This document shows, piece after piece, positions 8,404-16,288 of a DNA stretch of 64,000 nucleotides. The position numbers were made by a program, and so were the translations under genes. The notes beneath the pieces were generated by a model. It searched no databases and was not told the DNA's origin. It saw only the letters and a list, made by a program, of their open reading frames with translations. Source of the stretch: Algoriphagus resistens (GTDB lineage: Bacteria > Bacteroidota > Bacteroidia > Cytophagales > Cyclobacteriaceae). Location: contig NZ_LMXN01000003.1 in NCBI RefSeq assembly GCF_001442615.1, forward strand, positions 476,624 to 540,623, written 5' to 3'. Every line of letters begins with the position of its first letter. Positions within the stretch are counted from its first letter, which is position 1.

Positions 8404-9926
8404 TCAGTCAAAAGGATATTCCCGGTCATATCAGCTGGCTTTTCCACGCCCATGAGCTTAAGAATTGTCGGAGCCAAGTCTCCCAATTTTCCATCCTTAA
8501 TAGTAAGCCGGTCGTATTTGTCCACCATGATGCAAGGAACAAGGTTAGTAGTATGCGCAGTATTTGGAGTGCCATCTTCATTGATCATCATATCACTATT
8601 GCCATGATCGGCGATGACAATGATAGTATAATCATTAGCCAAAGCAGTTGTGATCACACTGTCTGCACAAGCATCTACTGCTTCACATGCCTTCACGGCG
8701 GCATCGAAGTCGCCTGTGTGACCCACCATGTCTGCATTGGCAAAATTAAGGCAAATGAAATCAGCGCTTTTCTTCTTCAGTTCACCGTTGATTTTAGAAG
8801 CGATTTCAAAAGCGCTCATTTCTGGCTTAAGATCGTAAGTTGCCACTTTCGGTGAAGGGCAAAGCAATCTGCTTTCTCCTTTGAATTCATCTTCCCTTCC
8901 ACCCGAGAAGAAGAAGGTAACATGCGGATATTTCTCGGTTTCGGCTATACGGATCTGCTTTTTGTTTGCTCTTTCCAGCACTTCCCCAAGGGTATTATTG
9001 AGGTTGTCTTTTTCGAAAAGAACTTCCACTCCATTGAATGTAGCATCGTAATTCGTGAATGTGATGTAATCTACATTCAGTTTTTTCATATTGAAATCCT
9101 CGTAATCCCGCTGGGTAAGTGCCTGCGAAATCTCCCTGCCTCTATCCGTGCGGAAATTGAAGCAGATGACCAAATCACCATCTTCTATTGTCGCCAAAGG
9201 CTTATTATCAGCACCGGCATGGATGATCGGCCTGATAAATTCGTCGGTTACACCATTTTCATAAGATTTACGCATGGCGGCAATGATATCCTTGGACTTT
9301 TCGCCCTCACCTTTCACCATAGCGTCGTAGGCTAGCTTTACCCGTTCCCAGCGATTGTCCCGGTCCATGGCATAATATCTTCCGACCACGGAGGCGATCT
9401 GACCGGCAGAATGAGTCAAGTGTTCCTGAAGATCTTCCAAGTAGCCAATGCCTCCCTTTGGATCTGTATCCCTTCCGTCTGTGAATGCATGAATAAACAC
9501 ATTCTCCATACCGTTGAATTTTGCAGCATCGCAAAGTCCTTTTAAATGGGTAATATGTGCATGTACACCTCCATCAGAAAGCAATCCCATAAAGTGGGCT
9601 TTCTTGTTGGAAGCTTTGGCCTTTGCAAATGCTTTTACCAATACCGGATGAGAATTCAATTCCTTATTTTCTACCGCAAGATTGATTTTTACCAAATCCT
9701 GATAGACTACGCGACCGGCACCGATGTTCATGTGGCCAACTTCAGAATTGCCCATTTGACCTTCAGGCAAGCCGACTGCAAGACCTGAAGCCTCCAATTT
9801 AGCGTGTGGATATTTGGTGTAAAGGCTGTCAACAAAAGGCGTTTTTGCTTTGTCAATCGCAGAAACCGAAGGGTTGGTGGCTATTCCCCAGCCGTCCAAA
9901 ATCATTAAAAGTACTTTCTTATCCAT
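8400..9926 (-). CDS. gpmI: 2,3-bisphosphoglycerate-independent phosphoglycerate mutase
   Basis: This cytoplasmic, manganese-dependent enzyme interconverts 3- and 2-phosphoglycerate in glycolysis and gluconeogenesis. The 508 residues show the alkaline-phosphatase-like metal centre: D11 in MILDGWG, the catalytic serine S61 in the diagnostic GQMGNSEVGHMNIGAGR, and the C-terminal metal site IVIADHGNSDMM. Length is normal for the family. A perfect TAnnTTTG element ends four bases before the ATG, so the mRNA is probably leaderless. A lipoprotein gene follows with an ATGA overlap. Confidence 0.98.
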   Translation of the reverse strand: MDKKVLLMILDGWGIATNPSVSAIDKAKTPFVDSLYTKYPHAKLEASGLAVGLPEGQMGNSEVGHMNIGAGRVVYQDLVKINLAVENKELNSHPVLVKAFAKAKASNKKAHFMGLLSDGGVHAHITHLKGLCDAAKFNGMENVFIHAFTDGRDTDPKGGIGYLEDLQEHLTHSAGQIASVVGRYYAMDRDNRWERVKLAYDAMVKGEGEKSKDIIAAMRKSYENGVTDEFIRPIIHAGADNKPLATIEDGDLVICFNFRTDRGREISQALTQRDYEDFNMKKLNVDYITFTNYDATFNGVEVLFEKDNLNNTLGEVLERANKKQIRIAETEKYPHVTFFFSGGREDEFKGESRLLCPSPKVATYDLKPEMSAFEIASKINGELKKKSADFICLNFANADMVGHTGDFDAAVKACEAVDACADSVITTALANDYTIIVIADHGNSDMMINEDGTPNTAHTTNLVPCIMVDKYDRLTIKDGKLGDLAPTILKLMGVEKPADMTGNILLTE

Positions 9927-9930
9927 ACCG

Positions 9931-9938
9931 CAAATATA
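9931..9938 (-). promoter_or_regulatory. -7 promoter element (TATATTTG) of gpmI, predicted leaderless
   Basis: TATATTTG matches the Bacteroidota -7 consensus TAnnTTTG exactly and is separated from the gpmI ATG by only four bases (CGGT). Transcription from it would start at or within a base or two of the ATG. No clear -33 TTG at the usual 19-21 base spacing. Confidence 0.6.
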
Positions 9939-10063
9939 TTATAATTCAGAGCAAAGTTGCCTCGAAATCCCGATTAGACAAAACTTCATGGATGTGTAAT
10001 TGGTAAACTTTAAAATGCAGAACACAATTCCTTTTTTGGAATAATATTTGCCTAGCATGCGCA

Positions 10064-10462
10064 ATGACCTCAGTATTAAGTTTAATCGTTTCAATCTTCA
10101 TAGTTGTCCAATCCCCTAAGGCGGAGATTCGCTCGTTGAATTCCATCGAGACGGTTATTTCTGCCATTGACAATGGATCCAGCAGTGAGCTGGCTAACTA
10201 TTTTGATTCCAGTATTTCTTTAAATATTAACGGATTACAGGGAGATTATTCTAAAAACCAGGCAGAACTTGTATTGAAAGATTTTTTTAGAAAAAATCCA
10301 CCTATGGGGTTCAGCCTTGTTTTCCGTAGTGAAAACAATCCTAGCTTAAGTTCCTATATCGGTGATTATCAGTCTGCTCAAGGGCTGTTCAAAGTTTTTA
10401 TTAAAGTTTCTCAACAAGCGGCAGACTTTAAAATCTACAGTCTTGAATTTGTCAAAGGATAA
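10064..10462 (+). CDS. DUF4783 family exported protein
   Basis: The 132-residue product has an N-terminal hydrophobic segment (MTSVLSLIVSIFIVVQSPKA) that is probably a signal peptide, then a compact domain of NTF2-like appearance: an initial helix (IETVISAIDNGSSSELANYF), then strands with the motif YSKNQAELVLKDFF and the C-terminal FKIYSLEFVKG. This matches the DUF4783 family found across Bacteroidota, with no known reaction. An upstream ATG (10056) is in another frame and stops early, so the start used here is the only one that gives the signal sequence. It precedes nadC by about 50 bases on the same strand. Confidence 0.85.
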   Translation: MTSVLSLIVSIFIVVQSPKAEIRSLNSIETVISAIDNGSSSELANYFDSSISLNINGLQGDYSKNQAELVLKDFFRKNPPMGFSLVFRSENNPSLSSYIGDYQSAQGLFKVFIKVSQQAADFKIYSLEFVKG

Positions 10463-10503
10463 GGCAATTTTTCTAAAAAATTAATTAAGCTCTTATGATT
10501 GCC

Positions 10504-10511
10504 TATTTTTG
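10504..10511 (+). promoter_or_regulatory. -7 promoter element (TATTTTTG) of nadC, predicted leaderless
   Basis: TATTTTTG, a perfect TAnnTTTG, ends three bases before the nadC ATG. This gives nadC its own promoter in the short gap after the DUF4783 gene. No TTG is found at the expected -33 distance. Confidence 0.55.
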
Positions 10512-10514
10512 AGC

Positions 10515-11372
10515 ATGAAACCATCCTATCTCACTGAAGAAGCCATTTCTTCCTTTATTGCTGCAGCATTTGTCGAAGATATCGGCCCGGGCGATTATTC
10601 ATCACTTTCATCGATTCCTGATGGGAAGAGAGGCCAGGCCAAATTGATTATTAAGGACGATGGAATTATAGCCGGAGTAGAATTGGCAGTACGGATTTTT
10701 AAGACTTTCGACCCAAATCTTGAAGTAGAATTATTTGTCAAAGATGGGGATAAAGTGAAGTATGGGGATATTGGTCTGGTGGTTAAGGGTCTTTCTGCAT
10801 CCATTCTCTCCTCAGAAAGACTGGTGCTGAACTGTATGCAGCGAATGAGCGGTATTGCTACATTGACTCATCGACTGACTGAGAAGATCCTTCATACCAA
10901 AGCCCGTCTCATGGATACGAGGAAAACTACACCAAATTTCCGGTTGATGGAAAAATGGGCCGTCCATATCGGAGGAGGGGTGAATCACCGTTTCGCGCTG
11001 TATGATATGGTGATGCTGAAAGACAACCATGTAGACTTTGCCGGAGGCATACGCCAGGCTATTGAAGCGTGTAAAAGCTATTTGAATCAAAATAATCTTG
11101 ATCTCAAAATCGAAGTGGAAACCAGAACGCTGGATGAAGTGGCTGAGGTAATTGAAGTCGGCGGAGTTGATTTTATCATGCTGGACAATATGGATTATAC
11201 CACTATGCGAAAAGCTGTGGAAATGGTAGGCGACAACTATAAGACCGAAGCCTCTGGAGGGATCACAGAAGAGACCTTGGTTCCCGTGGCAGAATGCGGG
11301 ATTGATTTTATTTCAATGGGAGTGCTTACGCATTCTGTTAGTAGCCTAGATATTAGTTTGAAAGCATTCTGA
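10515..11372 (+). CDS. nadC: Nicotinate-nucleotide pyrophosphorylase (quinolinate phosphoribosyltransferase)
   Basis: NadC converts quinolinate and PRPP to nicotinate mononucleotide in de novo NAD synthesis. The 285 residues carry the family pattern: the N-terminal EDIGPGDYSS, the RMSGIATLTHR helix, DTRKTTPNFRLMEKWAV (substrate-binding arginines and lysines), the H-x-G-G-G loop HIGGGVNHRF, KDNH, and the C-terminal barrel strand EASGGI followed by GVDFISMG-like sequence (GIDFISMG). The ATG is chosen over a TTG six bases upstream because the TTG overlaps a promoter-like element. No nadA or nadB is in the window. Confidence 0.97.
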   Translation: MKPSYLTEEAISSFIAAAFVEDIGPGDYSSLSSIPDGKRGQAKLIIKDDGIIAGVELAVRIFKTFDPNLEVELFVKDGDKVKYGDIGLVVKGLSASILSSERLVLNCMQRMSGIATLTHRLTEKILHTKARLMDTRKTTPNFRLMEKWAVHIGGGVNHRFALYDMVMLKDNHVDFAGGIRQAIEACKSYLNQNNLDLKIEVETRTLDEVAEVIEVGGVDFIMLDNMDYTTMRKAVEMVGDNYKTEASGGITEETLVPVAECGIDFISMGVLTHSVSSLDISLKAF

Positions 11373-11437
11373 GTCTGCTGCCAGTGTGACGTTTCCCCTT
11401 AATCAGTGTCTAAATAATAGATTAACCAAAACCAACT

Positions 11438-11842
11438 ATGAAATATTTAATTTATGTAATTGCCGCTTTCATGCTAGCTAGTTGTAGCTCTGATTCATTT
11501 CCAACTAATAAGTGGTATGGAAAGCACTTGACTGTCGTAGAAATGACAGGAACTCCCGTACAGACTTCTGGGTCCACGAGTGATGCGCACTTGATATTCA
11601 ATTCAGAAAACGGTGTCATTAATGGCAGTGGAGGTTGTAATAGAATCTTTGGTCAGTATGCTTTGGATAGGAAAAACGCTATCCGGTTTTCAGAAATCGG
11701 AGCCACAAAAATGGCCTGTCAGAATATGGATTTTGAAAACAGGTTTCTTGATTTGCTGGACCAAGTGAGGTATTATGAATTTAAAGATAACATGATGCTG
11801 TTGAAAAACGGGAGTAAAGATGTTATCCTAAAGCTGCAGTAA
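11438..11842 (+). CDS. META domain lipoprotein
   Basis: The 134-residue protein has a short lipoprotein signal ending in MLASC (lipidated C16). The mature part is a single META domain, recognised by SGSGGCNRIFGQY-type core (GGCNRIFGQY) and the following TKMAC; the two cysteines of these motifs are the conserved pair of the HslJ/META family and may form a disulfide. META proteins in enteric bacteria include the heat-shock protein HslJ, implicated in novobiocin resistance; no reaction is known. The gene stands alone, convergent with corA and only a few bases from its stop codon. Confidence 0.9.
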   Translation: MKYLIYVIAAFMLASCSSDSFPTNKWYGKHLTVVEMTGTPVQTSGSTSDAHLIFNSENGVINGSGGCNRIFGQYALDRKNAIRFSEIGATKMACQNMDFENRFLDLLDQVRYYEFKDNMMLLKNGSKDVILKLQ

Positions 11843-11845
11843 AAC

Positions 11846-12958
11846 TTAAAACCAGTTTTTCCTACGAAAGAATAACAGCATTCCAATTGCAGCAAGACCC
11901 ATACCACCTATTACATAGAAATAGCCATACTTCCAGTGTAATTCGGGCATGTTGTCAAAGTTCATCCCATATACACCTGCCACAAAACTCAGGGGAATAA
12001 AGATGGTGGAGATGATCGTAAGCACCTTCATGATGTTATTCATACGGTTGGAGAGACTGTTCATATAGAGGTCCAGTACACCCGAAGACATATCGCGGAA
12101 GACTTCCATGGTCTCGATGACCTGAATGGTGTTTTCGTAAAGATCGCGGATGAAAGGCCTTGTCTCTGTACTTATCTTATCATCTGCGTATTTGTCAAAA
12201 GAGCCTATTACTTCCCGAAGCGGATAGACCGTTCTTCTCAAATCCATCATCTCACGTCTTTGACTGTAAAGCGCATTGAGTGTTTCATTGCCAGGGGCAG
12301 TCATGGCTTGTGATTCCAGATTTTCGATCCGCTCACCCACATTTTCCATTACGATAAAATAGTTGTCAATCACCGCATCGAGTAGGGCATAAAGCAAATA
12401 ATCAGCCTTTCTCTGTCGTATTGCCCGTTTTGGATCCGCTAATCGGCTACGTACAAAATCAAATACATCCCCCTTTTTCTCCTGAAAAGTCAGCAGAATT
12501 CCATCTTTGAGTACAAAGCTGATCTGCTCATCATCTATAGGAGCTTCCGGAGAGGCGCATTGAATCATCTTCATCGCCGCAAAGAGATAGTCCTCAAATG
12601 CCTCCATTTTCGGACGTTGGTCTACGCTTAGAATATCCTCAAGAGTAAGTTTGTGGATACCGAAAAGCAATCCGATCTGCTCAAGTAACTCTACATCATG
12701 AAGGCCTATGATGTCTATCCAAAGCACCTTTTTTTTCAGTTTCAAATGCTCTTCCAACTGACCGAGATGAATAGACTCCTCGTAGAGATCAATTTCATCA
12801 TAGGCGATGAGGTTGATTAAAACTTTTTCAAGTTTTTTATCTCCCGTAAAGACCAAAGCTCCAGGAGGCAAGCCGATTTTATGTGTCTTTGCCTTTTTCT
12901 TCTTTTTGGGTTTGAAGAGCTTCTGTACAGATTTTAAATTAGGTGCTTGCGGGCTCAT
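11846..12958 (-). CDS. corA: CorA-type magnesium/cobalt transporter
   Basis: CorA forms a pentameric Mg2+ (and Co2+) channel of the inner membrane. The 370-residue chain has a lysine-rich N-terminus, a long soluble alpha/beta then helical domain, and two C-terminal membrane helices; the signature GMN lies at the end of the first helix (VAGVYGMNFDNMPELHW). Length and topology are normal. It follows queG on the same strand with about 16 bases between, so the two are probably one transcript. The lysine clusters at the N-terminus (KPKKKKKAKTHK) are unusual but in the cytoplasmic part and may only reflect charge preference. Confidence 0.95.
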   Translation of the reverse strand: MSPQAPNLKSVQKLFKPKKKKKAKTHKIGLPPGALVFTGDKKLEKVLINLIAYDEIDLYEESIHLGQLEEHLKLKKKVLWIDIIGLHDVELLEQIGLLFGIHKLTLEDILSVDQRPKMEAFEDYLFAAMKMIQCASPEAPIDDEQISFVLKDGILLTFQEKKGDVFDFVRSRLADPKRAIRQRKADYLLYALLDAVIDNYFIVMENVGERIENLESQAMTAPGNETLNALYSQRREMMDLRRTVYPLREVIGSFDKYADDKISTETRPFIRDLYENTIQVIETMEVFRDMSSGVLDLYMNSLSNRMNNIMKVLTIISTIFIPLSFVAGVYGMNFDNMPELHWKYGYFYVIGGMGLAAIGMLLFFRRKNWF

Positions 12959-12974
12959 AAGATCTCGGCTTTGA

Positions 12975-13910
12975 TTATTTCGACTTGATAAAGTCGATAT
13001 TTCTTTTCAGTCCAGCAAGTTTAGTGCGCTTTACTGCCGATTTTTTGAAAACCTTCCGAAAAGTTTCCTCGGTGATTTCATGCCAATCTGTTTTTGATAA
13101 TTCCTGCAGTTCTTCATTGGGTGAAAACCGAGGTTCATGATTTGGTTCGGAAAAGCGGTTCCAGGGACAAACATCCTGGCATATATCACAGCCAAAAGCC
13201 CAATTTTCCATTTTCCCTTGGAATTCGGTGGGAATGGCATCTTTCAGCTCGATGGTCAGGTAGGAAATACATCGGGAACCATCAACTACACCGTTATCTA
13301 CAATGGCATCTGTGGGACAGGCATCGATGCAGGCGGTGCAAGTGCCGCAGTAATCTTTGGCAAGAGGAGTATCTGGTGCTACTTCCAGATCGATGATGAG
13401 TTCGGCCAGAAAAAAGAAACTTCCCATTTGCCTATTGAGTAAGAGACTGTTCTTCCCTAGCCAACCCAAGCCGGCTTTCTGTGCCCATTGCCGCTCCATG
13501 ACCGGAGCAGAATCCACAAATCCACGACCGCTGATTTCACCGATTTCTTCTCTGAGGATTTCCAAAAATTCACTGAGCTTGTCACGGATCACAAAGTGAT
13601 AATCCTCCCCATAGGCGTATTTGGCAAGTTTTATATCCGATTTTCCAGTAGAAAGTTTCTCCTTTGGATAGTAATTATAGACCAATGAAACCACCGTTTT
13701 GGCACCTTCCACGAGTTTGGTTGGATCGAGGCGTTTGTCAAAATGATTGGCCAGGTAGCCCATTTGGCCCTTATAATTCCGGTTAAGCCAGTCCTCCAAT
13801 CTCGGTGCTTCCTCCTCCAAAAATCCCGCTTTCGCTATGCCGCAAAAGTCAAACCCCAGCCTCTTGGCTGTAGATTTGATAATGGAGGCATTTTTCTCTG
13901 AGGTAGTCAT
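12975..13910 (-). CDS. queG: Epoxyqueuosine reductase
   Basis: QueG reduces epoxyqueuosine to queuosine in the anticodon of tRNAs, using cobalamin and two 4Fe-4S clusters. The 311 residues include the N-terminal cobalamin-binding region, [21 protein letters not shown], and two ferredoxin-like cysteine motifs, [16 protein letters not shown] and the split second set [13 protein letters not shown]. The C-terminal HEAT-like extension of longer homologues is absent, which is normal in many species. TATCTTTG stands four bases before the ATG, suggesting a leaderless start. This is a third cobalamin-linked function in the window besides the metE riboswitch and EutBC. Confidence 0.96.
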   Translation of the reverse strand: MTTSEKNASIIKSTAKRLGFDFCGIAKAGFLEEEAPRLEDWLNRNYKGQMGYLANHFDKRLDPTKLVEGAKTVVSLVYNYYPKEKLSTGKSDIKLAKYAYGEDYHFVIRDKLSEFLEILREEIGEISGRGFVDSAPVMERQWAQKAGLGWLGKNSLLLNRQMGSFFFLAELIIDLEVAPDTPLAKDYCGTCTACIDACPTDAIVDNGVVDGSRCISYLTIELKDAIPTEFQGKMENWAFGCDICQDVCPWNRFSEPNHEPRFSPNEELQELSKTDWHEITEETFRKVFKKSAVKRTKLAGLKRNIDFIKSK

Positions 13911-13914
13911 AGGG

Positions 13915-13922
13915 CAAAGATA
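13915..13922 (-). promoter_or_regulatory. -7 promoter element (TATCTTTG) of queG, predicted leaderless
   Basis: A perfect TAnnTTTG separated by four bases (CCCT) from the queG ATG. It should drive queG-corA. No obvious -33 TTG. Confidence 0.55.
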
Positions 13923-13977
13923 GGGGAGTTAAGTTTTAAGGAAGAATCATAGGTCTATTTGGAACTTTTCCCACACA

Positions 13978-14008
13978 TTACACGTATATTTAATTTAAAT
14001 ACGTGTAA
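13978..14008. promoter_or_regulatory. Palindromic operator of the toxin-antitoxin operon
   Basis: TTACACGTAT (13978-13987) is repeated perfectly inverted as ATACGTGTAA (13999-14008), with an 11-base A/T-only centre. Arm centres are 21 bases apart, two helical turns, and the right arm ends two bases before the antitoxin ATG. The position fits autoregulation by the antitoxin or by the complex, as in other toxin-antitoxin operons; binding is inferred. Confidence 0.8.
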
Positions 14009-14010
14009 CC

Positions 14011-14268
14011 ATGAAAACCAAACTCACGCTCACTGTAGAAAAAGAAATTGTAGAGGAGGCCAAACTTAAAGCAGCCAGCAGAGGTATTTCACTTTCAAGA
14101 ATGTTTGAAGAGATTTTTAAAAAGGAGATTCCGCATGTCGAGAAAACTCCAGAACAGCTTGCTGCAGCTAGATTTTTGGAGAGATTAAAAAGAGAGACTC
14201 CAATCAAATCCCTTAAGAAGACAGACAAAGAATTAATCCGCGAACACCGGGATAAAAAGTATGTATAG
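14011..14268 (+). CDS. Antitoxin, DUF6364-like ribbon-helix-helix protein
   Basis: The 85-residue protein starts with a short beta strand and two helices, MKTKLTLTVEKEIVEEAKLK then GISLSRMFEEIFK, the layout of ribbon-helix-helix DNA-binding antitoxins and of the DUF6364 family. The C-terminal part is strongly charged (RLKRETPIKSLKKTDKEL) and is likely the toxin-binding tail. It overlaps the PIN-domain gene by eight bases, so the two are translationally coupled. A perfect 10-bp inverted repeat directly before the ATG is the probable site it binds. The assignment rests on the gene pair as much as on the sequence. Confidence 0.85.
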   Translation: MKTKLTLTVEKEIVEEAKLKAASRGISLSRMFEEIFKKEIPHVEKTPEQLAAARFLERLKRETPIKSLKKTDKELIREHRDKKYV

Positions 14269-14674
14269 GATATTTTTGGATACAAATGTTGCACTCGATT
14301 TGGTAGCGAATCGGGAACCATTTATTGAAGATTCTAAGCCATTTCTTTCTCTGGTAGCAGATGGGGAAGCTCAGCTTTTTATTTCTGAAGTTTCTTTAGG
14401 TCTGCTGATTTACATGTCCTTTGACCGGTACAAGCTATTAGATGCCAAAGAAAAACTGATTCAGTTTATTGGTTTTTGTGGGGTGGTTTCGGGAGGAAAA
14501 GAAGCATTTTTAAATTCCATGGATTCAGATTTCAAGGACAAAGAGGATGGGCTTCAATATTTTACCGCTATCATCAATAAAATGGATTTTTTTGTAACAC
14601 GGGATAAAAAAGATTTTAAATATGCAGATGGAGATGTCCCTGTTCTCTCTTCAAAGGAATTTTTTGCCAGCTGA
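14261..14674 (+). CDS. PIN-domain ribonuclease toxin (VapC-like)
   Basis: PIN toxins are Mg2+-dependent RNases that cut tRNA or rRNA when released from their antitoxin. The 137 residues show the acidic active-site set: D7 in FLDTNV, E43 in ISEVSL, D96 in DKEDGLQY and D115 in TRDKKDF. The order and spacing are those of PIN domains, and the chain has normal length with no interruption, so it appears active. It is the second gene of a two-gene operon, with its ATG inside the antitoxin frame. Target RNA cannot be predicted from sequence. Confidence 0.9.
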   Translation: MYRIFLDTNVALDLVANREPFIEDSKPFLSLVADGEAQLFISEVSLGLLIYMSFDRYKLLDAKEKLIQFIGFCGVVSGGKEAFLNSMDSDFKDKEDGLQYFTAIINKMDFFVTRDKKDFKYADGDVPVLSSKEFFAS

Positions 14675-14675
14675 T

Positions 14676-14879
14676 TTATAATTGGTTTAGCTCCGGTGTA
14701 TCCTGATGCCATCTCTGCTCAAAAGTTTCCTTGACCACCACATCTGCAGTGAGTACAGACCAAACCATCCAGCAGATCAAAATCGGGCTAGAAAGAAACA
14801 GTGTCCAAATCAGAAACATAGCTAAATTGAACTGGATAGATGTTACGAATAGGATGAGGATGCCCGGGACAAGCCCCAC
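14676..14879 (-). CDS. Small two-helix membrane protein with unresolved start
   Basis: The frame encodes two hydrophobic helices (about VPGILILFVTSIQFNLAMFL and FLSSPILICWMVWSVL) followed by a polar tail with VVVKETFEQRWHQD. The first available start is a GTG that lies very close to the first helix; the frame remains open for 13 more codons upstream (reading KTTYKQTKNYLAAV) with no ATG, GTG or TTG, and the sequence KNYLAAVGLVPG looks like a natural N-terminus. Either a non-standard start is used or the original ATG has been lost. It lies directly downstream of a gene remnant on the same strand. No family recognised. Confidence 0.5.
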   Translation of the reverse strand: MGLVPGILILFVTSIQFNLAMFLIWTLFLSSPILICWMVWSVLTADVVVKETFEQRWHQDTPELNQL

Positions 14880-14904
14880 TGCAGCCAGATAGTTTTTCGT
14901 CTGT

Positions 14905-15018
14905 TTATAAGTTGTCTTTTAAGGGCCATAATGGAACCTCGCATGCATTATAATCATCCCAGTGTGTGATGCTTTCGTCATGCTCGATTTCATCTTTTTT
15001 GGGTTTTTGCTCCGTTAA
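14905..15018 (-). pseudogene. Gene remnant, copy 1 (C-terminal fragment with WDDYNACE motif)
   Basis: A short open stretch without start codon reads EQKPKKDEIEHDES then THWDDYNACEVPLWPLKDNL and stops. About 88 bases of it (14911-14998) recur inverted at 36788-36877 with roughly 85% identity, and the differences between copies keep this frame in the shared part (one silent change, one V/I change) before a one-base indel. This suggests a once-coding sequence. The rest of the 14880-15182 gap holds no gene; the bases beyond 15021 contain only the leader of the VWA gene, with no recognisable promoter. Confidence 0.5.
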
Positions 15019-15182
15019 TTAAACTCCAATAGCTATCTGAGTGTTATGGGATTTGTCGGAGATTTTCAAAATAGGTTTTTATTCAGTTTCAATTGTTTCC
15101 GGCTTATTATGATTTAGCATGAGACTAGTTGGTAGATGTAAAACCAGTCTTGTATCTTCAATCTTGCTACTAAAATCTAACA

Positions 15183-16283
15183 ATGAAAGGATTTCGATTT
15201 ACTCAGTTCGTGCCCACTCAGGATCCTGAGAAGAACACGTTTGAGAATCTGCTGAATATATTTTTGCAACTCATCACCATGACCGGCGGTGATGTAGCGG
15301 AGGCTTTGAGTTGGCTTACCAACTTGGACAATCGCTATGGCATGACCAATCCGAAGTATGGTATCGGAGACTTTATAGAAGATCTGAAAAGCAAAGGCTA
15401 TCTGACCGAGGAAAATCAAAAAGGCGAATTTAAGATTACTGGAAAAGCTGAGCAGACGATTCGAAAATCAGCTTTGGAAGAGATTTTTGGCAAACTCAAA
15501 CGTGGCAAATCAGGACAGCATAAAACCACACATTCCGGTCAGGGGGAAGAAAGGGGGACAGACCGAAGAGCTTATGAATTCGGGGATAACCTAGATCAGA
15601 TCGCTTTGACAGATTCCCTGCGAAATGCGCAGGCTAACCACGGTTTTTCTGGGGATTATTTACTGACCGAAGATGATTTGGAAGTAGTGGAAAATGAATT
15701 TCGCTCCCAAACTTCCACCGTCTTGATGATCGACATTTCCCATTCCATGATTCTTTATGGAGAAGATAGGATTACCCCTGCCAAGAAAGTGGCGATGGCT
15801 TTGGCAGAATTGATCAAAACTCGCTATCCAAAAGATACCCTTGATATCATTGTCTTCGGAAATGATGCCTGGCAGATTGAAATCAAGGATTTACCTTACC
15901 TTCAGGTGGGACCCTATCACACCAATACGGTAGCCGGATTGGAACTGGCGATGGATTTACTGCGAAGAAGAAAGAACCCGAACAAGCAAATTTTCATGAT
16001 CACCGATGGCAAGCCGACCTGCTTGAAAGTAGGAATCAAATACTATAAGAATGCTTTTGGGATTGACAGCAAAATCCTCAGCGAAACACTGAAACTCGCT
16101 GCCCAATGCAGAAAACTGAAAATTCCGGTGACGACTTTTATGATAGCCTCGGATCCTTACCTGAAGGAATTTGTAAAAGAATTCACAAAAGTGAACAACG
16201 GAAATGCCTATTACAGTAGCCTGAAGGGGCTCGGCGACCTGATTTTTGAAGATTATAGACGAAATAGAACGAAACGCTTTTAA
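15183..16283 (+). CDS. VWA-domain protein of an AAA+/VWA chelatase-like pair
   Basis: The 366-residue soluble protein has an N-terminal helical region (1-170) and a C-terminal von Willebrand A domain with an intact metal-ion-dependent adhesion site: D184-x-S186-x-S188 in MIDISHSM, threonine in HTNT (about 247-249) and D275 in FMITDGKPT. With the next gene it forms the two-component layout of MoxR-type AAA+ ATPase plus VWA partner, related to the ChlI/ChlD part of magnesium chelatase; such pairs usually remodel or insert metal into a client protein. The client is not identifiable here. The genes are five bases apart. No signal peptide is present, so it acts in the cytoplasm. Confidence 0.88.
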   Translation: MKGFRFTQFVPTQDPEKNTFENLLNIFLQLITMTGGDVAEALSWLTNLDNRYGMTNPKYGIGDFIEDLKSKGYLTEENQKGEFKITGKAEQTIRKSALEEIFGKLKRGKSGQHKTTHSGQGEERGTDRRAYEFGDNLDQIALTDSLRNAQANHGFSGDYLLTEDDLEVVENEFRSQTSTVLMIDISHSMILYGEDRITPAKKVAMALAELIKTRYPKDTLDIIVFGNDAWQIEIKDLPYLQVGPYHTNTVAGLELAMDLLRRRKNPNKQIFMITDGKPTCLKVGIKYYKNAFGIDSKILSETLKLAAQCRKLKIPVTTFMIASDPYLKEFVKEFTKVNNGNAYYSSLKGLGDLIFEDYRRNRTKRF

Positions 16284-16288
16284 GCAAT

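Noticed and set aside
9939..9960. TTTG 13 bases before the -7 boxes of gpmI, of the 75-residue gene and of the upstream TATTTTTG near glyA as a short-spacer -33 element
   Set aside because: Three cases only, in A/T-rich DNA where TTG is frequent, and 13 bases is far from the known 19-21 base spacing.
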